A stretch of 64,000 nucleotides of DNA from Conidiobolus incongruus B7586 (taxonomy: Eukaryota > Entomophthoromycota > Entomophthoromycetes > Entomophthorales > Conidiobolaceae). Below the pieces are notes generated by a model, which saw only the letters and a list, made by a program, of their open reading frames with translations, was not told the DNA's origin and ran no database searches. The DNA is taken from assembly GCA_000697335.1 (NCBI GenBank), contig JNEM01013732.1, forward strand, positions 1 to 64,000. The letters are read 5' to 3'. The translations under genes were made by a program, and so were the position numbers. Position 1 is the first letter of the stretch. Each line of letters begins with the position of its first letter. Shown here in pieces: positions 22,703 to 33,017 of the stretch.

Positions 22703-25588
22703 ACTTCATTTATTTTTATTATATTTTCTCATTTTCATTTAATATATTTCCACATCATCCAATTAGAATATTCTTATTTAATTTTGTATATATTCCAAAA
22801 ATCATTGTAATTCAATCTATTCAAGATTAATATATATTCCTACTATTCTTTTTAACTCTTTGTATATCGGCATATTTAATTCATTGAAAAACATTAGTAA
22901 TCCTTTGAATTTAATGTTTTTTAATAACCTATAGGTTCTTTTCTTGTAGTATATTATTCTATTTAATATATTTGTGCAATTAAATTTCAAATTTATTAGG
23001 ATAGTCAAAGCTCCAGATCGTGAGTCAATAGATTTTTTTTCCAATTCCTGAAGTACTGTTTGCACTATTTTCAAAATAAATATTAAAATTTAATAAATTA
23101 TTAAAACGAATGAAACATCTATTTGACAAGAAGTATATACTATTTCAAATTTGAAAGTTAGATACAAAATTATAATATTTGATTAGAATAAAAATAGTTA
23201 ATTAATATTATATCTCCAATATATAGTCATCATTTTTTCATTTTAATTATATATTATTCAGTATAATAAAACATTTCTCTGACTAAACGTGTCCATAGTA
23301 ATTATCTAAATTATATATGATCGAATAAACAATGAAAAGTAACCAATAATTCAGATTATTAATATCAATTTATTTATATATTATAGAGTTATTCTATAAA
23401 ATAAATTAGCCTAGATATATCTATATTAATTATTAGCTGCTTTTCAGTTTGTATAAATAATTATTTATGAAATTTGTTAAAATTTCAAAGATTTTGAAAT
23501 TTTGCAAAATTTAATTTAAAAAGGTACTTTAATTTTAGTTGCACTAATCACTTTTGAATTCCCAAGAATTTTCACACCTTTACTTTGAAATGAAGTTATG
23601 AAATATTAGGTATAGAAGTGTCTAACTTTGACAACAATATCTCTTAGTTATTTATAATTTATCGTCATCAAGGGAGGTAAAATGAAAAAGAATTAGTTTT
23701 TAAACGTATCCTGTATAATACTTTAATGGTATATTACTCTATATTAATTAAACTATCATATATAGATATCACTAATGCTACAAATACATCAAGAATCTAT
23801 ACCTGAAACGACTATATATTGAAATCAATTTTTGATCCCAAGGTACCTTACCGAATCTACCAAAGTGTTGGTGACACTATAAAAGAGAAAAACAGCAATT
23901 ACCAGCTCTATAAAATGGGCTTTTAAAGCGACACTGACATTGCTATTCCCAATATGATTTATGGCTTAAAAATTATTATCTAATTCTTCAAAGTTTGTCT
24001 TCTAAGCGACAGCTTTTTTATACAACCAAGTATCATACTATCTCACCTGGTTCATTTTGCATTCCATTTCCAAAACTTTCACCTCTATTATTATATTCTT
24101 ATTGCCCTTCATTTGGTTCCTTCTTTTAAGTTTGATTTAGATGATTATTCTATTACTTAGTCTTTTTGTCTATATAATCAAATTTATTATACCATATTTG
24201 GATTGGAATAATTTCAAGGGAGTAGCTCGTACTTTTGAAATCTGTATAGTTATAGAATCCCGTTTTAGTCTATTCAAATTATACTCAAGTGTCAGGACCT
24301 GAAATTGGCTCTGTGCCTCTAATTTCCCTCATTATTCATTTTATATATTGCATATGAATAAAAATTTAAATAGGTTTCTTGTTAAAATAGTTCAGTTTCA
24401 TCAAATAAAACAAATAATACAATATGGATGAGAATAGTGATATCAATTATCTCTGTTATAGCTATTAATTATTCTTCGCTTCATAATTAAGTATTGAAAT
24501 CCAGCATCTTGTTAAATAAAATTTCTAAACCTTGAACTCACTCCTCAACTCAACGCGCTTGATCTCAACTGATTTAAACTATTTTTGAGGATAACAAAGT
24601 ACATTATCTTATATTGAATATTAATTAAGGAATTTGCGACCGTCTGTGACTTTATCAGTAGATATTTAAAGACTTCTATACCAAGAACATATCTTTAAAG
24701 TAAGATTATTCATTATCATTCAAAAGCTTTCACATCATTGCAAATTAAATATAATTTTGGTATCATAAAATATATTTTATATAATATTCCAAATGAAACT
24801 GTCATCATTTTATTAGCTATATTAATTAATAATATTTTAACCAAGTACAAATTTACTCAAATTTTCAATCCATCTAATTACAAAAACATATTAAAACAAT
24901 ATTTCAACTTCCATTTGATTGTTTTGATGGTATATTTAAAAAAAACAAGTAATTGTAAATTTATAATATATCATGGCACCCATATATTATAGTAAATTTC
25001 CTATGATATATCTATTTCTAAGAAAATTGATTTATATTTGACTAATATTAAAAACTTTCAAAATTTTATATATACTTAGAACTTCATTGAAATATACAAA
25101 AATTAATGCTTTATAACTATTTTTTAATGATTTTTTCATAATTATTACCAAAAATAATATTCAAATATAGTGATATAATTATAATTGAATATTATAATCA
25201 TACTGAATAAGATTTCTAATGAAATGAATAACCGAAAAAATACAATCAATTATAAATGGATACTAGCGAATTAGTTGTAAATTATTTTTAGTCTTCATAT
25301 TGCTGTTGAAAATTGTTCCACTAACCCGAAATTATATATTTCCATTTTTATGTGCTTAAAAATAAATATATGAAGACAGAATCAAATATTCATTATACAA
25401 TACATTTATGTATGATTTAAGGGTAATTTTCAAAATGATTTTTAATTTTATGGCAGATAATTAAATAATCACCACAATTCGAAGTATTGATTAATTAATA
25501 AACCAAAATCAGATTTAAAAATATATTTATAACTACTAATGCTGATTTATTTATTGAATATGATTCAGTCCAAAGGAATTACCATCCG
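22703..25588. other. Gene-poor region with a compositionally different patch
   Basis: About 2.9 kb. Short open frames at 22817-23074 (minus) and 24738-24992 (plus) are A/T-driven and not called. From roughly 23780 to 24700 the sequence is clearly less AT-rich than its surroundings (for example around the word CCCAAGGTACCTTACC at 23839-23854) but is broken by stops in all frames, suggesting a decayed gene or transposon I cannot identify. Confidence 0.4.
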
Positions 25589-25969
25589 TTACCGGTTGGG
25601 GCTGCTATCAAATGATGCAGGTGAATCATTGTCAGCATTATCAACAAAAAGTGGAATGAAGTTACTAAAGAAGCTACCAATTTCACTCAACGTTTGCTTA
25701 AAAACTGAAGGTTTGAAAAAATTACGGAATGGTCCAATAGTCTTAGGACCAATACTAGGAATAAGAGGTGGTAATGGTTTCTGGGTTAGACTTTCATTTT
25801 TTTATGGCTGGAATGGGTGAATATTACTTTTGGGTAATGGAGTTTGAACCTCAACAGGAGCCTGAGATGAAGCTTGATCATATCCTTGTAATTTGAAAAT
25901 ATCAAATAGAGGACTTGCAACAAAGACAGATGCAAACTAAATAAGGGTAATATCTTTAATAGAAACCAT
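25589..25969 (-). pseudogene. Decayed small secreted-protein gene
   Basis: The minus strand from an ATG at 25969 holds one 127-codon frame interrupted by two in-frame stops and ending at a natural TAA at 25589. The N-terminus (MVSIKDITLI ... FASVFVASPLF) looks like a signal peptide, followed by a Gln/Pro/Ser-rich segment and a C-terminal half with PPLIPSIGPKTIGPFRNFF and SEIGSFFSNFIPLF, which is not A/T-noise composition. The frame is otherwise kept without shifts, which argues for a once-coding gene that lost function recently. No family is recognised, so it may be a lineage-specific secreted protein. Short introns covering both stops cannot be strictly ruled out, though no donor fits. Confidence 0.5.
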
Positions 25970-28746
25970 TTTCTAAAGTTAAATATGTATTATAATCTCA
26001 AGATATATAACTTGTTGGTTTAAAAAGATTTCATGACTGTTTTTATAAATAAAAATTATTAATTATAAAACAATCAGCTAATATGATATTTTTATGCTCT
26101 TTGATAAACCCTGACAATCAATAATTTATCTATCTTCCCATATTTATAATTTTGCATTTTTTTAATAACTTAAATAATCAAAATTTCTAATATTGAATAA
26201 TTGAATGTAAAATATTATATCACTGAGGATATTAATTAAATTTTTACTACAATGATAGACAAAAATTTGTATATATTTATTTATTCCATATAAAACTATG
26301 TTCCAAATTTTATTAAATATCAAGTAAATAACAATTTTCAACTATTTGATTAAATTTTCAATAGAAACCATGTATTGTAAAATTATTACATGAATTAATT
26401 TATAACATCTTTTTTCTCTGAATATTAAATTAAAATAATTTAATAGTAAATTTATTGTAGTATAATAATACCCATTTTATCAGAATAATAGTAAGATTAG
26501 GCATTAAAGACATAAATATAATTACATTCTAACATAATAGCTAAATGTATATTTTATTGACAAAAGCATTTAAAAAAAATATTTTTCAAAATAATTTTTA
26601 AAGTAATTTTTAAGATTGAATTTAGAAAAATTTAGGTTAATATAAACATAATTTGTGGGAATAAATTTCTTTTTAGAGATGATTATTTCATTTTCATTGT
26701 AATTTTATGTTTTCAAATTTTATCCTTATGCTTATTAAGATAATCCATGCGTTTTCATTTCTTTTATTGAAGATTATTAAAATTTGAGATAATTTTAATG
26801 ATGATGCCATTGGATAAGTAATAATCTAGCGGTGCAGACATATATTTTGATCTCTGATAGTTTCAATCTACAAAATATTTATCTATTTAGTGATTTATTA
26901 TATATTATTAATCTAATTATTTATAATTGAATTCAATATATTATTTTGAAAAATTAGTTATTATCATTTTTATTCTTTTATTTTGATTATTAATTAAAAT
27001 GTATTATTTCATCAATGTGTTCAGGAAATCAACGGTATTAAATTGAAATGTTCAATAAAAATTGAACTAAAGATATTTGGATAGTTTGAGTACCACTAAA
27101 GGAAATTTTTGTTTATATTTGTCATTGTTTATTGCCAATATATTGGTTAACAAAAATGCATCATTATCTTATAATCTCATCTTCTTATAATAAGGACTTG
27201 TGATATATATATATACATTAGAAATCGTTACAGACTAGAAGATGCAATAATGTTCTAATTCCTTATTTTGATTAATATAGGATTCGCAATTATCAGAGAA
27301 AAAAAGATATAGTTGGACGTTAGATTTTTCAACAATATCATTGCTGAAATCGGTCAAAAAGAATATACAGTTTTGATTATTGTATCTAGGAAATTTATTA
27401 TCTCTTTGCTATGAGAATAAATGTGGTATCAACTCTCTTGAATCAAAAATGTTTTAATGCATGCCATTAAATATAGTCAAGTTTACTTTGAATTGTACTC
27501 TGAATAGCATTTATTATTTAGTAAATTTATATTTAACCTATTTGATCCAGTTTCAAATGATGCCATATTGATATTTCAATAATATATTTTCAGTATTTTA
27601 ATGATATTGAGATGTTCAATTTACAATTGAAATAATCTGATTCAATCAAAAAATTTTATATAAAGTTATATAATTATAAGTAGGTGAGATTCGCTACTAA
27701 AAATATTATCTCTTAAACATAAATTCAATGTTGTAAATAAACATATGAATCGAAATGAATTTCTATCAGAATTTATCTCAACAAACGATCAAGTATTGAA
27801 AGATTAAATCATAATTAATTCTGTACTTACAAAAGGATAACAGTTTATGATATAATGAGATATATAACAAAACTAAACTAATATATTTTGTTTATAAATT
27901 TATATATTTAATAACGATATTTTCATTTCGATTTATTAAAATTGTTATTATTGTTTATTATCGATTCATTGAATTAAGTATTAAGGATAAAAAATGTTAA
28001 AATAATATATTGAATACATTTTGATATTATTTATATAATCACTAATATTAATTCTGAGATTTTCAGACATTTTGTCACACATAAATTTAACAAATGTAAA
28101 TAGATTTTTCGGTTAATTCTAAGTTTATATATATCGATACTAGATTGAAATATATTTTGGTGAATTATATACATGTAGAAATAGTATATTTTTCTATATT
28201 TATTAAATAACGAAAACAATATTAGCTATATATATTCTTGTAGAGATCATGATTTTATTATAAAGTCGCTGATTGAAGTGTGGTATTTTAAACTCAACTT
28301 TACTGATGTCTTATTTTCAATTTTATAAAATGTTTTGTATTATTTTAGATGAGATTATTATTATGATTTAAACTATTATTGTCGTATAGATTTTGATTAA
28401 AATATAGCTGCCATGTACTAATCTATAAAAAAAAGTTTTCTATTGAATACAAAAATATTGTTATTTTTCCAATATTTCTAATGTTTAATATAGTTAAATA
28501 ATAAATAAAACATTTTTATAGTTAAAATTAATATGTTATACAACAATAGTACAATGATTTCATTTTGGATTAAATGAACAAGATTTATTTTTAATAAAAA
28601 AAGATTAGATATTATTATCAACTTAATAATAATTAAAGCAGAAATATTATTAATAAATGATTAAGAAAAAATGAAGATTATTTAAATTTTTGGACATTTG
28701 GTGATGATATATGCATGCTGAATTGAAATGGTGAAATATGCTAGAC
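25970..28746. other. Gene-free AT-rich region
   Basis: About 2.8 kb without a supportable gene. Scattered less biased patches around 27000-27450 show no long frame. A small minus-strand open frame at 28031-28219 is A/T-driven. No RNA genes, terminal repeats or arrays recognised. Confidence 0.45.
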
Positions 28747-29907
28747 TTAAATGACTAAATAATGTGTGAATTTTTCACTCTCCTCATGCACTAACATTTC
28801 ATTGCGCTTGTATTCGTTTAGCTCGCGTTTGATGTCTAAAGTATTCAGCATGTTTTGCTCTAAGTCAACTCCCATCCTGCGGTCATACTCTTCGTCGCAG
28901 TAAGTTTCAAATATGACTACAAATTCGTTAAATCTGAAATGCTTGCCGTTTGTATACTTTTTAGAGCGTCCGACTTTGCTCAGTGTTCTAGTCCTAGATT
29001 TTCTCTTCTCTTTCATGGGTGTAGTGTCGTCCATTGAGGGTGTGGTTGATCTTGTCTTGAGGATGCCCTTGCGAGGTGCATCTTGTGCTTCCATTGACAC
29101 AATTTTACCCTTTTCATCCACCATGTATAGGCTCCTCGCATTGCCTACTGGTGGTACAGAGTGAGATTTGGGACGTTGCTTATCCTCATCAGTATCTGTT
29201 TCACCTGAACCGGATGTGGCAGAGCAGATGGAGCCCTTACGCTCCCTCTGCCTAGGAATTTGGTCATTTTTCAAGTCTTCAGTGGTTTCCATCAATATTT
29301 CACCAGCTTTATTCTGATAATTGATGACCTCCTGAATCATAGAAGGCGGTACAGAGGCTAAAGAACTCTCATCGGGAGGGAGACCGGGATTCGGAGAATC
29401 CATTTCAGCCAGTTTTCCAGCTTCTTTATCAAGGTTTTCAAGAGTTGAAAGTGTATTAAACTGGTCTTTCCACACAAATTTTAAGAATTTTACAAATCTT
29501 CCCATTGCAGAACTTGACTTTCTTGACAAACTCTTGCTCTCGAGCTTCTTGTTTTTAAAATCTTCTATAGATTGCTCGGTAGTGGTAGGATTACCGAGAG
29601 AGCATCTTCTATCGAATTTGGTCCCAGTCGGTACAATAGGTGAAATAGGCTCAGGTGGCATGGATTCTGATTTGTGTATAGGTTCGCCATGTAATTCTGG
29701 GACGGGCTCTTCTACAAGAGGCTTGTCAGAATCGATGATTTTAGGAGGCTGAATCTGGTTCTGTAGATTGATTTCTCCATGATCAAATAATTGAGTTGCC
29801 ATTGAGAATCGCCTTCGTCTCTTCTCGAGCTCATCACTCGATTTAGGCCCTTCGGTTTTGTATATTTTGCCAAAATTATCACTTCTAGCATCCAGTAATA
29901 CTGTCAT
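28747..29907 (-). CDS. Fungal protein of unknown function with EEYDRR/ELNEYK C-terminal motif
   Basis: Single exon, 386 residues, first ATG used. Most of the chain is disordered and Ser/Pro/charged-rich, with repeated basophilic kinase-type contexts (RRRRFSMA, RRCSLG, SRKSSSA, RKGSIC, RPKSHS). A short hydrophobic-basic helix MGRFVKFLKFVWK lies near residue 135. Near 280 is RKGILKTRSTTPS, and the C-terminal 65 residues contain the best-conserved-looking module: FNEFVVIFETYCDEEYDRR, then IKRELNEYKRNEM, VHEESEKFTHYL. From memory, similar FETYxxEEYDRR plus IKRELN...VHEES...TH pairs end a group of uncharacterised fungal proteins, but I cannot name one securely. The phosphorylation-rich, soluble architecture suggests a regulatory or scaffold protein. 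Function unknown. Confidence 0.75.
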   Translation of the reverse strand: MTVLLDARSDNFGKIYKTEGPKSSDELEKRRRRFSMATQLFDHGEINLQNQIQPPKIIDSDKPLVEEPVPELHGEPIHKSESMPPEPISPIVPTGTKFDRRCSLGNPTTTEQSIEDFKNKKLESKSLSRKSSSAMGRFVKFLKFVWKDQFNTLSTLENLDKEAGKLAEMDSPNPGLPPDESSLASVPPSMIQEVINYQNKAGEILMETTEDLKNDQIPRQRERKGSICSATSGSGETDTDEDKQRPKSHSVPPVGNARSLYMVDEKGKIVSMEAQDAPRKGILKTRSTTPSMDDTTPMKEKRKSRTRTLSKVGRSKKYTNGKHFRFNEFVVIFETYCDEEYDRRMGVDLEQNMLNTLDIKRELNEYKRNEMLVHEESEKFTHYLVI

Positions 29908-31671
29908 CTTTGCAATATTATTAATAATTAAACTACAGGATGAAATTGATTATAATCGATTTAATTAATAATTTTTTTGTATCAATTTATCCTCAAAAAT
30001 TAAATTTTAAAAGAAATTAATTTCAATATCGAAAATACTCAATATATATATATATATCTGGTAAATATAAAAAAATTAAGTATAATATAGAGAAAGAAGA
30101 GTTAAAAATAATTTAGAAACTATGAAATATTTAAATAATACCACCAATTTTGGATGAACATACTAAGAATTCAATTGCAAACTGGACTATTTGTATCAAT
30201 TTCACCAATTCATCAAATTCAATTTGAAACCCAATTTTTTAGGTTAAATTTAATTTTTTAATCCTCTTTTACTTAGCTCAGGTCATTCAGTTTAAAATTG
30301 TTTTGCTTAGTGAACTATCATTGGCTAAGTATTAGTCAGCTGAGTGGTTAGTCTACTTAGGTTCGATTCATAAAATTATTGATTTGTTAGCTTATTGTCA
30401 AGGTGTGAGTGAGACCCCTGTATATTATTACAGTTTGATTGGTTCATTTCAAAAAGGTCTTAAAAATGTCTTAGACATAATTGATTCCAAATCTGGGATT
30501 TAATATTACCAGATTAATCAAGGAAATCTGATAATATTAGTTAAATCAATCAAGTTTGTTAATCGATGAGATTGAATACTGAAGAATTTACAATATAGAG
30601 CTAATTTTATTGTATATATGTAACTGAATAAAATTTCTCTTTGATATGTCAGGTATATGTTTGATTAGTAGATTATATTGTTTATAATCATCATTTAATA
30701 ATTTTAATCAATAAAAATAATCGAAATATATTATACTTCTCGATTTTATACCAATTTTATGATTATTTACTCACTAATATTAAAATTGATTAATATAACT
30801 AAATTTATAAATTTTACTTTTCAATGATATAAAATCTATATAATGAATTGATCGATGATCAAGTAATCATAGTTTCAAAATTATATATTATTATATTTAA
30901 TTAATTTATATTAGTAAGTTAAATATATTCAACGGTTATAAAGCATATATTTGATAACTATATTCAAAATATAGTTATATATATTTTTGATTAATATTTT
31001 TTTTAATTTGAAAATTGCTAATATATTTAAATTAAAATATTATTAAAGACAATGATAAATTGATATTATTTTAATTGAGATAAATTATTAATTTCTATAT
31101 TTATAGCAATTTAAATAATATACTCAATTTATTGGTCAATTTTGTTATTATCAATATTGTGTTTGCTGATAAAAAATATTATATCTATAATTAAATTTAT
31201 TATTTTTCATTACTCAATAATTTTTACTAAATTCTACCCAAATAGTTTAATTTATTTAGCTGATAAAATATAATAAAAAATTTTCATCACAGTCTAATAG
31301 TTATAATGATATATCAATATACTTTTTCATTTATCAAGGATGGCTATAGCACGCATAAGTGTTCTAATACGAATTGTATATTTTATGATTTATTCTAAAT
31401 TATTTAATAAAATATTAAATTATACCAAATATCAATATTTATATTTAATATAATAAGTATTGATTATTGATTGGTAATATATATTTGCTTGAACCTTTAG
31501 TTAAACAAATTTAAATATTATTATGTTCATATTAAAGAATACTATATTCATCAAAAAATTTTTATAATAGAATCATATCCCATAATTTTTAATTTCATCA
31601 ATAAAGTGCATAAACTCTTAATATTCAGAATTCTGAATATAAAAATACAAAATATACTGAATAAGTATATA
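29908..31671. other. Gene-free region
   Basis: About 1.8 kb upstream of the previous gene. Between about 30230 and 30640 the sequence is less AT-rich and holds tRNA-promoter-like words and a hairpin (listed separately). The remainder is A/T-rich with no recognised feature. Confidence 0.4.
30501..30539. repeat. Imperfect 15-bp inverted repeat (hairpin)
   Basis: Two 15-base arms (30501-30515 and 30525-30539) are inverted copies with 14 of 15 positions matching, separated by a 9-base loop. It could be an RNA hairpin, a terminator-like structure or the remnant of a short transposable element. No function can be assigned. Confidence 0.5.
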
Positions 31672-32990
31672 ATGAGTACGCAAGGATCACCACAAACACC
31701 CAATTATCACTGGGATACTGTCAATCTATCATACCATACCGATAATACAAGCATACCACGAGCTCAACTCAATCTTCGATATGGATTAAGTATTCACAGT
31801 ATTCCGGAACAAATGAAAGTTTAGATAAATCCACAATGTTTATAATTTCAACTAATTAAACAGAGCTTAGTCAATTTACAAGCTCAAGATTATCTTATCG
31901 AGCAATTGATGGCAAACAGGACCTATTATATTAATAGGAACTAACTTCAAACAGGGAAATATTTTCAAAAATATCAACGAGTAAATCAGCAATAATTATT
32001 CAATGTTAATTGAGAGAATTGAGTTAGATTTTGAGAATTTTTAAAATTATATCAAATGGGATTAGAAGTTTGTAAAAAAAATTAGCATTATTTTATAATA
32101 TTTCGAAGTAACAATATCTTTATTAAATTAAATTCAAATATATTTATCAGTTTAAATTAGTAAAAATCAGATAAAAAAATTACCTTCTACTTGGACCCAT
32201 ATACCCAATTTAGATTGATTAAAATTTGGTATTCAATATTTACGAGAATTCATCAATTGTGTGCTAAGGGTTTGACATCATGTGGACTGCTATTCAAGTA
32301 ATTATATTATATTTTTATTCCATATATACAATCGCTAATGGATTTTGAAGTTACCTAGTCCCATTAATCCAAATGCAAGAGTATGTCCCACTAACTGTAG
32401 CTTTAATGAGCTTAATTTCTAGATTATTCGCATGTTTAAAATTAATCAAACACGATTCTAAAAACTAATCTTATTATTGATTCATTGTCTTAAGATGACT
32501 AATGTAAGAGTTCGATAATATAAATGATTATAAGTGATTAAATGTATGGTTAGAGTGAGCACTTAATGACAGAAGGTTGGACATTAAAAGAATTTTTACC
32601 TAAAATGGATAAAAAGGGAAAATTAGTAAACTAAAGAGTAAGCTGTTGTTAATTTCATTTGATATATATTTATAATCGTTAATTTGGTTATAAATAATCC
32701 AAATGGGTTGGATATTAAGCCAAAAAAGAAGAAATCTTCAGTACCCCCAGTTAATTTAGACAATAATCTAGGAGGTAACATAAATCATTCAATAATATTA
32801 ACTAAGCTAACCAAACGTTTTTTAGAACCTGTTTAAGTTAAAATTGAAATCAAACATAAATACTCTTAATGGTCGATGAAAAATCCTATTAAAATGATTA
32901 ATAAAAAATATAAGTAATATGCCAATATCAAGTTATATTTCGAATTCAATTATCAAAATAAAGCCAAGTATTCCAATATAATTAATGAAA
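31672..32990 (+). pseudogene. Decayed protein-coding gene, family not identified
   Basis: From an ATG at 31672 the plus strand reads a convincing 50-residue start (MSTQGSPQTPNYHWDTVNLS then IPRAQLNLRYGLSIHSIPEQ). It continues in the same frame through many stops with protein-like segments between them: SLVNLQAQDYLIEQLMANR, FYLDPYTQFRLIKIW, RIHQLCAKGLTSCGLLFK and, still in frame near 32569, TEGWTLKEFLPKMDKKGKL. A shifted frame near 32690 gives NNPNGLDIKPKKKKSS. The first stop could be bypassed by a 45-nt intron with a poor donor, but the number of later stops argues for a pseudogene. I do not recognise the parent family. It looks like a host housekeeping-type protein rather than a transposon. 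Confidence 0.5.
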
Positions 32991-33017
32991 AATAAAAATG
33001 AATCATGGCAGTTTTAT

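Noticed and set aside
22817-23074. 85-codon minus-strand frame next to tRNA-Ser
   Set aside because: Ile/Lys/Leu/Asn-rich as expected from AT-rich DNA; no recognisable motif, although a decayed fragment cannot be excluded.
24738-24992. 84-codon plus-strand frame
   Set aside because: Composition typical of random AT-rich sequence, no homologous-looking motif.
25539-25820. 93-codon plus-strand frame over the decayed secreted-protein gene
   Set aside because: It is the antisense shadow of the better-supported minus-strand reading with signal peptide.
25589-25969. Reassigned stop codons (a variant genetic code) to explain in-frame TAA/TAG
   Set aside because: All intact genes in the window, including RPS28, ATP5 and NCBP1, end at ordinary TAA/TAG/TGA with family-typical lengths and none has internal stops.
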